Shown: positions 33,991 to 44,171 of the stretch, one piece after another
Position numbering within the stretch: position 1 is the stretch's first letter
Layout: each line of letters starts with the position of its first letter
Source: Mytilus californianus
Taxonomy: Eukaryota > Mollusca > Bivalvia > Mytilida > Mytilidae
DNA: 64,000 nt
NCBI RefSeq assembly: GCF_021869535.1
Contig: NW_026262604.1
Location: 56,568,247 to 56,632,246, forward strand
Direction: 5' to 3'
Position numbers and translations under genes: made by a program
Notes under the pieces: generated by a model
Told to the model about the DNA's origin: nothing
Databases searched by the model: none
What the model saw: only the letters and a program-made list of their open reading frames with translations

Positions 33991-34374
33991 TGCATCCAGT
34001 TGCACCTTTTCATTTAAAATATATTGCCGTGAAGTAATCTCAAAAGATTACTCACTTCAATAAAAAATAAATAAGGGAAATGAAACCTCTTCTCGCATGT
34101 TGCACTTTGTGTAATTGTTCTCTTCGACAAAATACTGCCTTGAACTCATTTTTGGTATAAATATAAAGAAGCCACATTTGGTTCTTAAATGGATATTTTT
34201 TAAACACCTAAAGCTAGGTAAAGCCTATCTCTTGATATAGGCTCTTAAATTCGGCAACTTTTAGAGACCGAACGTGCTTGGGCTGTATAGCCAGTCAAGG
34301 TCGCTAAACTCTCATTATCCGTTTAGAGATTTTCTGAAAATACGATGGTTACTGTCTCATTAGAAACTAAAACC

Positions 34375-34470
34375 TTATGAAATATGGTGGCCTTCGGCTG
34401 TCATCTGCTCTTTTCGGGTTGTTGTCTCTTTGACATATTCATCATTTGCATTCTCAATTTTAAAATAACT
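34375..34470 (-). repeat. Dispersed repeat family A, start only, minus strand
   Basis: The plus strand reads GGTGGCCTTCGGCTGTCATC and GTTGTCTCTTTGACATATTC, then TTGCATTCTCAATTTTA. This is the reverse complement of the start of the family seen at 200-436. Confidence 0.65.
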
Positions 34471-34685
34471 AAAAATATGATAAACAGTTGTCAGATCAAT
34501 ATTCATTTAACAAGCCAGTGCGTTGATACAGGTTATATTCTACTGAATTTACTATATCCGTTATTATTACGTAATTATATAAGTCCCGTGTCCAGGTAAA
34601 AATAACAATTTGTGGTTTGTATGTCAGGTGAAAGTGACAACGGGTGGTATGTATACAAAAATGTTTATCGTCTTCCATTATACAT

Positions 34686-34891
34686 GAGGGTGTGGATGGG
34701 GGTTTATAGAATAGAAAATTATTGACCAAAACATAAAGAATACAAAAAATAACCAGACAAATATATAGAAAAGAAAATAATGAGGTACTAGAATATATGG
34801 AATAAAGAATGATCGACAAAAGGTATAACGATTAGAAAAAATTGCCTAAAATGATAGAATACAGAAATAATGAACCCCTATTCAGACCCTC
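34686..34891. mobile_element. GAGGGTCTGGATGG-family MITE
   Basis: Left GAGGGTGTGGATGGGGG, right CCTATTCAGACCCTC, with interior AGAATAGAAAATTA-like words on this strand. AT bases flank both ends. A frame crossing it (34496-34819 minus) is not a gene. Confidence 0.78.
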
Positions 34892-36154
34892 ATAATCTGA
34901 CGATGACATTTAGCTTTAGGACAAATATGGGCATGTGATACAGTTTTAGAACCACAGTGATTTTTTTTTACAAAAGTTCACATATATACAAGCTAATTTT
35001 TACAAAATCAATTTGTATATGTAATATAAATTATATCTTCATGTGCTAAATTTAAAAGACAAATGGGTTTCATTTATTCGACATTAAAAAATTTTACTTA
35101 TAACATTTCGGTTTCTTGGACATTTTTGTCCTTTGAACAGACATCCTTAACTTTTTTGTTTCAAAAGATAAAGATATGCGGATTTCGGTAAAGAGATTAG
35201 GAATATCTTCGTTATAAAATTGGGCTCTACATTTGTGTAACAATTCTTTGTTAATATTTAATTTTTGTGAAAAGAAATTGATACAAGAAGAAAAAACGGT
35301 ATTTTTGTTGTATATTTATCTAGTTAAAAAAAAGTCGGTAATTTCTTCATAAAAGTTGCAACGAATAATCTTCATACAGTATCAAGCAAAATGTCATGTC
35401 TAAAATGAGGGGGCCAGAACTAATAACACTTTTTCCTTAAAAAAATGAAAAAATTATTATTTGGATAAGAAAATAACCCAGATATTTAGATATATTAGAA
35501 TAAAAATATTTTTTTAATTTTTAAAAAATCGTTTAATATTCATCGGTTTATGATTAAATGAAAAATATAGAAAATTGTTAAGTTGTTTTTAAGGAAGGAA
35601 AATAATGTTTGTCCCGAGAAAAAAGCCCCCCCCCCCCCATATAAATGATCATTAATTTACCTAAGTGGGGGCTTAAATTTGGAGACCGATCGCGAGGCCT
35701 GATTGCCATAAACAACAGATAACGAACAGCAAACAGTGGATACACCAATTGATATGTATGAAAGACAACGGCGGACACAAAATGATTGCACTGAATAATT
35801 TCAACTACCATTGAGATCGTTTTTTTTTTCAAATCTCCTTATCAAATTAGAAATGCATTTTAAAAAACCTTGGGATATCTTTTACAGTTTGGAATTGGAA
35901 TTGGAATTAAAAATTGCATTTCCCAAAGAGTTTCAGGTAAAACCCCGAGAATCTCACCTCCTAGAAATTTGAAGTGCCAGGATGTTTGAAAATATGTATG
36001 AATTTTATTACATACTTGAAATTGTATAAGGAATATAAAAAGATTCAGTATGTTTACTGTACAAACAAACAACAGACACCAAGTGATGGATACAATTGTT
36101 GCTTATATTGTTTAAATCATTTTTACTGAGAACAAAATTTGATTGATCATTGAT
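34892..36154. other. No feature recognised
   Basis: AT-rich. A ten-or-more C run sits at about 35627-35638, and GGAATTGGAATTGGAATT at 35890. The minus-strand frames at 35578-35832 and 35860-36072 have no recognisable domain. Confidence 0.45.
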
Positions 36155-36212
36155 TATTCAGTGGTTGTTTAAACGTCCAGTGGCAAAAATTTCATGCATA
36201 TTCAGGACGAAA
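36155..36212 (-). mobile_element. SINE tail relic
   Basis: AAACGTCCAGTGGCAAAAAT and CATGCATATTCAGGACGA match the complement of the tail of the SINE family defined at 18394-18741. The head is absent. Confidence 0.6.
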
Positions 36213-36673
36213 AGTCGTTTCAGAAGTATATTATGAAGTATTTGGTATTAGAAATGTTTAAATTTTCTCATTATTTGGTAAATTTCATTTTCTTAGCTAT
36301 TTCTAAATTAATTTGTACGAATCAGATTTTTCTGACAAATTATATATTTTGCTCTAAATTAACTCATACGATTCTGATAATATAAGGAACATTGTAACTT
36401 AAGCAAAAAAAAAAGAGATTATGATTGTTTAATCAGTTGTTATGTAAGTTCGCTCGTGTCAGTCGGATCACTGATTTTTGGCAATATCAAGGAAAAACCG
36501 GCACGTTCCAAATATTGTTCAACTACTCATTTAATGGTGATTCTTTTTCTTTAAAAATTGGAATTTATGTAATAAAAATCTATCTATCTCTACCATAGTA
36601 TCAAAACAGAGTACAAGTAACTTTCTAGTCCTTAGTGGCATATTATAAGTCTATAGCAGTGTCTAGACGTACA
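36213..36673. other. No feature recognised
   Basis: AT-rich spacer. Confidence 0.45.
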
Positions 36674-36860
36674 GGCAGAAAACAGTCGAAGGCCACAATG
36701 GGTAGAAAATCCCGCACCGAAGGCGTTTTTCAGCTGGTCCCTAAACAAAAATGAATTTTAGTTCAGTGATAATGGACATCATACTAAACTTCGAAACATA
36801 CAAATATTTCCTAAATTACGGAACGTAAACATATGATAACTAATTAGTTAAGGTTACAAA
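36674..36860 (+). repeat. Dispersed repeat family A, diverged copy
   Basis: Landmarks are AACAGTCGAAGGCCACAATG, AAAATCCCGCACCGAAGGCG and CAGCTGGTCCCTAAACAAA, matching 260-345 with gaps. Confidence 0.7.
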
Positions 36861-37244
36861 TTTAGGCAGTTAAAAGAAGGGGGAGGGGTCAATGCATTTG
36901 AATGGGGACATATGGTTAAAACCACCCCTTTTATCCTGGGTTGAGAACCCTCTTTTTAAAAATGGCTGGAATCGCCACTCTTTAAAACGTAGCAATTTAT
37001 AAATTATTTATATTAAGTAGAATTATAAAGTCGATGAGTTTTATAATTTGACAACACTCATTTATATTGGAAATACTATACTACAATTAATTTATTTAAT
37101 ACATGGAGTGTTTAGTAAAACTGTCGACCAATCCACACAGAAAGCGAGATATCTAAAATTTGTATACCCTTATAGATTTTCATTATCATACATCATTTTT
37201 AAATGCAATTCCAAATAAAATGGCTTTGAGAACCGTGTATTAAG
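36861..37244. other. No feature recognised
   Basis: AT-rich interval before the right subterminal array. Confidence 0.4.
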
Positions 37245-37481
37245 CACTTATCGTTCATTCGTCAATGAATCATTCACCGTGCGTATATCGTGCGTGTATC
37301 GTGTGTTCATCATTCATCGTGCATCGTGCGTGTATCGTGCGTTCATCATTCATCATTCATTTTTCGTTAATCCTCCGTGTAACGCTCATCGCTCATCGTG
37401 CGTGTATCGTGTATCGTGCATTCATCGTGCGTGTATCGTGCATTCACCGTGCGTGTATCGTGCGTGCGTGTATCGTGCGTG
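37245..37481 (+). repeat. CGTG-rich subterminal repeats, right end of the 7.3-kb element
   Basis: The same words as at the left end occur on the same (plus) strand: CGTGCGTGTATCGTG, CATCATTCATCG. Relative to the inverted TIRs the two subterminal arrays are therefore in direct, not inverted, orientation. The frames at 37265-37573 and 37279-37500 are artefacts of this repeat. Confidence 0.88.
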
Positions 37482-37508
37482 TGGTCAGTTTGAATTTTAG
37501 AAGGTCTG

Positions 37509-37664
37509 TAGTAATTAAAATTTTGCAATTTTTTGTTATTATCTTAGATATCATTATAATATCTAATATCTAATACTATTAATTATGATTTTAACCTTAT
37601 TTTACATGATTTCCAAAGCATCAGTAAATACAGGTGAGCGACACAGGCTCTTGAGAGCCTCTAG
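37509..37664 (+). mobile_element. Helentron-like dispersed repeat, right part and 3' end
   Basis: Resumes with TAGTAATTAAAATTTTGCAA, which aligns to the monomer sequence following GCCCCTGAATT at 29701. It ends with the internal inverted repeat CAGGTGAGC, then a hairpin AGGCTCT-TG-AGAGCCT (37645-37660) and a terminal CTAG (37661-37664). An inverted repeat that is terminal at 5' but internal at 3', followed by a 3' hairpin, is the asymmetric arrangement described for Helentron/Helitron2 elements. The assignment is inference, and no Rep/helicase gene is present. Confidence 0.75.
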
Positions 37665-37739
37665 TTATTCTTCCCTTAGTTTATTTATTTTGTATTTACA
37701 TTGTATCATAGGTCAAATTTATTTGTTCAGTGTATGTTC

Positions 37740-38168
37740 AATGGTGTTAATATGTCCTTGATTGAGTTAAGCTATTTCAGTTGATATTTTATAGTGTGTC
37801 GTTCTATGTTGTGATGTTACACTATTGTTTCAGAAAAAGGGTGAAGGTTTGGTACCATTAAAACGTTTAAACCCGCTGCATTTGTTTGCACCTGTCCTAA
37901 GTCAGGAATCTGATGTTCAGTAGTTGTCGTTTGTTGATGTGGTTCATAAGTGTTTCTCGTTTCTCGTTTTTTATATAGACTAGACCGTTGGTTTTCCCGT
38001 TTGAATGGTTTTACACTAGTAATTTTGGGGCCCTTTATAGCTTACTGTTCGGTGTGAGCCAAGGCTCCGTGTTGAAGACCGTACTGTGACCTATAATGGT
38101 TCACTTTTATAAATTTTGACTTGGATGGAGAGTTGTCTTATTGGCACTCATACCACATCTTCTTATAC
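37740..38168 (-). repeat. Dispersed repeat family B (subfamily 2), longest copy, minus strand
   Basis: The minus strand from 38168 reads AAGAAGATGTGGTATGAGTG and runs through the subfamily landmarks to GAGAAACGAGAAACAC. It then extends further (CACATCAACAAACGACAAC, CAGATTCCTGACTTAGGACA) than the copies at 6828 and 22531. A 'TATAGATATAGACATAGATA' tract flanks it at 38171-38205. Confidence 0.82.
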
Positions 38169-38309
38169 CTATATAGATATAGACATAGATATAGACATAA
38201 ATATATTTTATGATTTCCAATCATGGTGCTCTAAATAGAGCAGTATAATCATTCATAACTAAATAAACAGATTAAGCAATATAAGCAATATAAGTATATA
38301 TAGTAATTG

Positions 38310-38415
38310 TAGATCACCGTACGACCTCTAACAAGTAGAAAGACCCACACCGTATTGTCATCTATAAAAGACCCCGACATGAAAACTGTGGAACAATTCA
38401 AACGAGAATGTGTCC
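38310..38415 (+). repeat. Dispersed repeat family B fragment
   Basis: Landmarks AGATCACCGTACGACCTCTA and TATAAAAGACCCCGACATGA. Only the middle of the repeat is recognisable. Confidence 0.6.
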
Positions 38416-38944
38416 ATGTTTTAAGTCTGTTTGATACTTTAACTAATATACGACCAGGTAAAGAACCACGTGTAGGAATACTCACACAACATTATGATTC
38501 TATATTATATTGAAAAAAAGCATCAGTAGATTCGTACCATCGTGATCACTCCGAGTTCTAACAGCGAACGGGATAAACTAAAGATACACCTTACAAAGTC
38601 TATTCGAATCATTTTGCCTAAAATTCCGCTCAAACCGGTGCTAGGGGACTTTTTAAACTTGCAGTGAGGTGAGAGGATTTTTTTTGCTCCGTGTTGAAGG
38701 CCTCACTGTGACTTTGACATGAAGAACAGCAATAAAAGCGCTGTTCCTTTGCTTTTTGTGTGTTATTTGTTGTGCATGTACTGATTTTGTGCCATGGATA
38801 GAAACCCCATATCCTTTGTTTTTCTTTTAACAAAAAATGCCTATTCTCACTTGATCAAATTGATGAGTTGGAGCAAGAACTAATCGACTCGAAGTTAGAT
38901 TATAAGTATGGGTAGGTTGGCATATCTTCCCGTGGATTGTTACT
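38416..38944. other. No feature recognised
   Basis: AT-rich. A CTCCGTGTTGAAGGCCTCAC word at 38688 is another short family B remnant. Confidence 0.45.
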
Positions 38945-39080
38945 TTGTGAACTAGCACGCTTAAATTCCGGCTCAGCATGTCGGTCTAGTACAAAGTAGG
39001 ATTCCTGCATCTTGTATTCATGTCACATAATCATATCCTCGTCCTGATATGCATGTAATATTTGCCACTTGACGTTATCC
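38945..39080 (+). mobile_element. SINE relic, 3' part
   Basis: GAACTAGCACGCTTAAATTC, GTCGGTCTAGTACAAAG, CTCGTCCTGATATGCATG and TTGCCACTTGACGTTA follow the body and tail of the SINE at 18394-18741 in the same order, in plus orientation. The tRNA head is missing, so it is 5'-truncated. Confidence 0.72.
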
Positions 39081-41260
39081 TTCTATCAATCCATGGAGTT
39101 AAAGAAAATGATATATCGTACCTAATGCAATTTGTATAAGCAAAATACAAAAGACGATTGACAATGACATTACAATAAGATTCATTGATTAATTTTTGAT
39201 TTATTATAAGATCATTTGTATTATAAAATGGAATAAAAAAAATGAAACCGAAATAACAATAAAGACATAAATTGTTGAAACAACATACAATATATTATTA
39301 TAAATCAGTAAAAAGACACGTTTTCTTGTCATAGCAAGGTGTGTGTTTACATGTTAAATACGACCTTGGAAAGATAATTAAAAGTACACATGAATAAGTA
39401 ATCCTATATTAGATTTTGTAACATCACTGGCCGATATACATCATTTGGTATTGTGACATACAATTATATAAGTCAAAGTCGTAATAGTGCATATACACGT
39501 AAATTTCTGATTGATAACAATTTGACCGACGAGACGTTCACCCTGCTCTCATGTGTGTACATGCAATTTAATTTCAAGATAACATTAAAGGAAATTTATT
39601 TCTATCAAATAAATGTATTTTCACCAAGATGTCATTAAATGTAATTAGATATCCTGCATTTATCATGCTTTACCATAAAATAAGAACAAATAAATGACAA
39701 TTTGCTCAAATCTTTTAAATTATAATCCAAATTTATCCTTTTTTGACCATAATATATTGGTGTGCAAATTAGTTATACCCAGTCCGTCTAACACCCTCAT
39801 GGATGTTTCTATACCCAATCCGTCTAACACCCTCATAGATGTATCTAACAACAATCAGCGTTAAAGTAGTGTAAGATAGACTATTAGCAGTGATTTTTAT
39901 TCCGCTATTTAGGGTTCATTTATCTGAGGTAAAACAAACGTATCGACTATTAAGTTCATGATAAGTTTAAATGATATATATGTGCTGAATTTTGAATTAA
40001 GAGGTGTAAAAACTGGACGAAAAATATCAAAGTGATATTCTAAGCTCAAAAGTCGAAAAAAAAATATCAACTTTAGGGAAAATCTAGCGAAAGACGACGG
40101 AAAGTTAATTAACCTTTAAAAATCACAAACTTTTAATGAATTTGACCATATGCAATTTATAAAAAAGTTCAAACAGTTTGGCTTACAGACATAAGAAAAA
40201 AAGGTTTGTTTTCCCTACAAAACACTCTACAGTCTCTTTTTGCATTATCTTTGTGTGTTTAAGTGAAGATTCAAGTTATATTTTCCCAACTATAACTGTA
40301 GTCAAGTTTATAAGGAAATCAGTAATATTCAGTATGGGACTATTACACTTGGGACGAATTGACGTATCTACATAAAAATATGTAATGCTGGTTTCTCTCC
40401 CCAAGACTACAAAAATGCCCTGCTATCGGACGAACAGACGATAATTGGAATGTTTTGACAGTCTGTCACTATCTAAGTACTATCTTTGTGCTAATGTTGG
40501 TCGTCTGCATGTAAGCATTATATTGTACTAGCATGGATGTTCACATAATATCTTCTAGAATATTGCTGTTTGTAGTTGAAAGTTTTGACCAACGACATAC
40601 AGTTAAGTACAGCCGTCCGATCAACCAATAGGCTTTCCTCGAATCATGTCACTCACCGGAAAAGATCGTCAATTACGCACGCCTTTATGACGTCATTTAT
40701 CAGAAGGCGCGCCTGTATCCCTGCACTATTAGAGTCTGTCTCTGAAGCATTTTCGGGATCATTATTCTACAGGGTAGTTTAGAAATAATCTATTTTCCGT
40801 AACTTCGTAATATCAATTCCCGTACTCCTAAAGGGAGGGTGACCATCAAATTAGATTTTAATTTCCCGAATTTTGTGGAGTATAGCATCAAACTTTTTCA
40901 CCCTTTCTCCCAACAGGTGTTGGAAGTGACGATACCTACATGTTTGTCACGTGGTGATGGAAGTCACATGACAGATTCAACTAACTACCGTATCTCGGAA
41001 CTTACGTATAGTTCAGCACTTAAACATTATAACTTCATTATTCAATCCATTTTTTCCAATTCAATATTTCACAAACCTTTCATGATTTTATCTTAATGAT
41101 GTCAAAGAGTCATTACAAAATCTCCTCAGGTTATAGTTTTTTTCAAAAGTATTTCATACATGAATGTTAATTTTCTAAAACTTTTCAACTTTTGATTTTT
41201 GAATCTTGTAATTCCTTTATCATTAAGAATTGAATGCTTCTTTTTGTAAATTTATTGTGG
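39081..41260. other. No gene recognised; one short direct duplication at 39775-39845
   Basis: About 2.2 kb of AT-rich sequence. CCGTCTAACACCCTCATGGATGT-like blocks of about 39 bp occur twice in tandem at 39778-39850. Frames of 60-85 codons at 40178, 40576 and 40839 (plus) show no recognisable domain or consistent splice context. Confidence 0.5.
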
Positions 41261-41329
41261 TGTAAAAGCGTTGACCGAAGTACTTTTTGTAAAAATTCTA
41301 AAAATGTGCGCACGGTCAACGCTTTTACA
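41261..41329. mobile_element. 69-bp micro-foldback, TGTAAAAGCGTTGACCG family
   Basis: The 17-bp arm TGTAAAAGCGTTGACCG (41261-41277) has its perfect inverted complement at 41313-41329. The 35-nt centre includes GTGCGCAC. A relative with a different centre is at 52537-52624, so this is a dispersed family rather than a chance hairpin. Confidence 0.78.
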
Positions 41330-42129
41330 ACCCTATAAAATTACTAAAAGAAGCAGCCAATACTTGAATTACATTTCTTTGCTAGGATCATGAAAACACT
41401 ATTTCTATCAAGTTTTCATCTTTATTTACCTGTGCACTTTTATATTGTGGAAGCTCGTGTCATCATGAATGTTACATTTCATTTTGAAATGAAGGTTAAT
41501 TTCAGAATGACGCGAGATTGCTGTTAGCCAATCAAAATAACGTATTATAATGAAACATACATGTAATGTAATTATTGTTGATTAAATGTTTGGTGGAGTC
41601 AACTTATCCAATTTTCTTAAGATTCACCTGTTGTCACGGAATAGAAGTTCCTTCATAATATAAGTTCCAAATGGAAACAATTTTCTGGAATATTATTTCC
41701 ACTGGAATAAATATTACAGTCAATGTTCCTAACGGAATAAATGGTATAGAATATTTGTTCCAACAGGAGCAGATATTATGACATTGTTTACAACAAAGTT
41801 TCCAGGGGAACTTCTGTTAGGCGGAACAAATATACGTTGACACTGTAACCAAATGTAAACAACATAAATACTTGATCACTAGCTGTTTCAATAACTGCTA
41901 GGTTAAAACGCACAAATGAGTTCCAATACCTTTGTAAGACCTAGGTTAACACCCTTAAAACAATTCTTAATGAAGTTCCTAACAGATTTTAAGAGAAGTT
42001 AAAACTAATCTTAACTGTAGTATGTCCGTAAAACTGTTTGTGAATAAGATACACTGTACATGTACGGATAGTGTATATAGGGAATATTAAAATAATCAAG
42101 TTAAATAAAACTCTGTTAGCATGGTTAAT
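41330..42129. other. No firm feature; possible diverged inverted element at 41620-41850
   Basis: Words GGAATAGAAGTTCC (41639) and GGGGAACTTCTGTTAGGCGG (41806) are partly inverted. The interval is rich in GGAATA/TGTTCC words, suggesting an old TIR element, but the ends cannot be fixed. Confidence 0.35.
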
Positions 42130-42339
42130 GCGGGTGTGGATGAGGGTTTACAGAAAAGATAATAATAGGAAAAAAATATTAAGAATAGAGAAAAATTGAC
42201 CAAAAAAATAAAGAATAGAGAATGATGAGGTGCTAAAATATAAAAGATTGAGAAAAATGGGCAAAATGTATAAAGAATAGAGAAAAATTGCCTAAAAAAT
42301 CAAAGAATACAGAAATGAAGGACCACCATCTAGACCCTC
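42130..42339. mobile_element. GAGGGTCTGGATGG-family MITE
   Basis: Left GCGGGTGTGGATGAGGG, right CCATCTAGACCCTC. The interior has AAAGAATAGAGAAAAATTG words and GAGGTGCTAAAATATAAAAG. Flanks read TTAAT on both sides (42125-42129 and 42341-42345), a possible 5-bp target duplication that the other copies do not clearly confirm. Confidence 0.8.
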
Positions 42340-42503
42340 GTTAATTAGTAACACTTTAAGAACATATTGTGTATCATATTATAATCCAGGATCCATTGAG
42401 TCTTGCTGTCATCTGACATCTGTATATCAGATTCCGTAAAATCTTTGAGATTAACACACTTCAGGGTACATATACAAATCACTATCATATCCAATTTTGA
42501 TAG

Positions 42504-42944
42504 ATGTTGTTTTTTTTGTTACACAATATATACATTCATGACATTACCGTAATATCCAACTCCATTAACAAGTTTTTATTACAATCTCGTCAACGTATAG
42601 CATTAATGACACCTGGAATATATATTTTGACAGCTCAAATAATGGTAATCCTCTTTAGGTGTATATTTTTGTATACAGTGTTAATTGTAAAGTACATACG
42701 AACTATTGTTTGTCATAAATCACATGTTTTCATAGGATATACATGCTTCTGGTGGAATAAGACATCGGATACATATGTTATATTTGTCATTGTTACAGGT
42801 TTACAATTTTTTTATGTTTTATTGCACATATTCAATTGTACTTTTATACTTGTCAACTGTATTTACAAAACTGCCCTTTTCCTTTTCCCATGTTTTCCGT
42901 TGTTCAATTTCTATGGAATTCCATGCGACTGTCATACAAGTTAA
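42504..42944 (+). CDS. Open frame of 146 codons, unknown and doubtful
   Basis: One of the longest non-repetitive open frames in the window. The product would be very hydrophobic (segments IYILTAQIMVILFRCIFLYT and VIFVIVTGLQFFYVLLHIF), which is also what T-rich DNA encodes by chance. Its last 10 codons enter a dispersed repeat (from 42916). There is no recognised domain, no signal of selection and no clear start context. Probably not a gene. Confidence 0.12.
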   Translation: MLFFLLHNIYIHDITVISNSINKFLLQSRQRIALMTPGIYILTAQIMVILFRCIFLYTVLIVKYIRTIVCHKSHVFIGYTCFWWNKTSDTYVIFVIVTGLQFFYVLLHIFNCTFILVNCIYKTALFLFPCFPLFNFYGIPCDCHTS

Positions 42945-43130
42945 GCTGGCTATAAAACCAGGTTAAATCCACCATTTTCTACATAAGGAAATGCCTGTAC
43001 AAAGTTGGGAATATGACAGTTGTTTTCCATTCGTTTGATGTGTTTGAGCTTTTGATTTTGCCATTTTATAAAGTACTATCCGTTTTGAATTTCCTTTGGA
43101 GTTCAGTATTTTTGTTATATCTTGCTTTTC
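42916..43130 (+). repeat. Dispersed Mytilus-type repeat, family C
   Basis: Landmarks GCGACTGTCATACAAGTTAA, GCTATAAAACCAGGTTAAAT, CACCATTTTCTACATAAGGA and TTCGTTTGATGTGTTTGAGC are those of a dispersed repeat I recognise from Mytilus. No ends defined. Confidence 0.7.
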
Positions 43131-43282
43131 ACTATGACGCACAATAATAAAATTTCATATTCAATCTCGCTAATATCAAAAGTGAAGTATAATGACCAGC
43201 TAAAGAGGCTACATATTTGCTTCCGGATTTAATGTAATTGGATATTGTAAGGAAATGAGAGAAGATACATAGATGGCAATAC
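43131..43282. other. No feature recognised
   Basis: Short AT-rich spacer. Confidence 0.4.
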
Positions 43283-44125
43283 CAAACGACAAGTCAAAGA
43301 CAGGTCAAAGACAGGTCAAAGACAGTTAGACAAAAAAAAAGAGATAAAAGAGTAATAGGCAAACAACAGTCTACAAAACGACAGGTCAAAAACAGTTAGA
43401 CAACACCATGACCAAAGAGATAAATGAGTAATAGGCAAACAACAGTCTACTTGACAACAGGTCAAAGACAGTTATACAACACCATGATCAAGAGATAAAT
43501 GAGTAATAGGCAAACAACAGTCTACTAAACGATAGGTCAAAGACAGTCAGACAACACCATGACCAAGAGATAAAAGAGTAATAGGCAAACAACAGTCTAC
43601 TAAACCACAGGTCAAAGACAGTTATACAACACCATGACCAAGAGATAAATGAGTAATAGGCAAACAACAGTCTACTAAACGACAGTCAGACAACACCATG
43701 ACCAAGAGATAAAAGAGTAATAGGCAAACAACAGTCTACAAAACGACAGGTCAATGACAGTTAGACAACACCATGACAAAGAGATAAATGAGTAATAGGC
43801 AAACAACAGTCTACTAAACGACAGGTCAAAGACAGTCAGACAACACCATGACCAAGAGATAAAAAAAGTAATAGGCAAACAACAGTCTTCTAAACGACAG
43901 GTCAAAGACAGTTAAACAACACCATGACCAAGAGATAAAAGAGTAATAGGCAAACAACAGTCTACTAAACGACAGGTCAAAGACAGTCAAACAACACCAT
44001 GACCAAGAGATAAAAGAGTAATAGGCAAATACCAGTCTACAAAACGACAGGTCAAAGACAGTCAGACAACACCATGACACCAAAAGATAAAAGAGTAATA
44101 GGCAAACAGCAGTCCATACCAAACG
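43283..44125. repeat. 75-bp minisatellite, about 11 units
   Basis: The unit contains GACAGGTCAAAGACAGTCAG, ACAACACCATGACCAAGAGA, TAAAAGAGTAATAGGCAAAC and AACAGTCTACTAAAC. The period of 75 is divisible by 3, so minus-strand frames of 76 and 98 codons stay open with 25-residue repeats (LSFSRLLFAYYSFISWSWC-like). This is a periodicity effect. Some units lack segments (43686 lacks GGTCAAAGACA). Confidence 0.95.
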
Positions 44126-44171
44126 ATATATATAAAATTACCCGTTACCATTCTCTATTCTAAAGATTGAT

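Larger units (their letters stand above)
30213..37508. mobile_element. 7.3-kb TIR element with perfect 27-bp ends and TA duplication
   Basis: Left end 30213-30239 (CAGACCTTCTAAAATTCAAA and seven more bases) is the exact inverted complement of right end 37482-37508. TA flanks both sides (30211-30212, 37509-37510). The host repeat joins across it exactly, as shown by the uninterrupted host monomer at 29701-29720. No transposase frame is seen. The interior carries a non-LTR C-terminal relic, dispersed-repeat pieces and a MITE. TA duplication fits Tc1/mariner and some other cut-and-paste groups, but the length, the CAGACC terminus and the CGTG-rich subterminal arrays do not match any family I can name. 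Perfect TIRs imply a fairly recent insertion. Confidence 0.85.

Noticed and set aside
30213-37508. A transposase or other gene inside the 7.3-kb TIR element
   Set aside because: I looked on both strands and found no frame above about 110 codons with a recognisable domain. Only the RT tail relic is recognisable.
41620-41850. A TIR transposon with GGAACTTCT ends
   Set aside because: The inverted words are short, offset and diverged, and no flanking duplication could be fixed.
43675-44122. Possible repeat protein with 25-residue units
   Set aside because: 75-bp minisatellite with period divisible by three. No start context, flanking exon or domain, and the units contain deletions.
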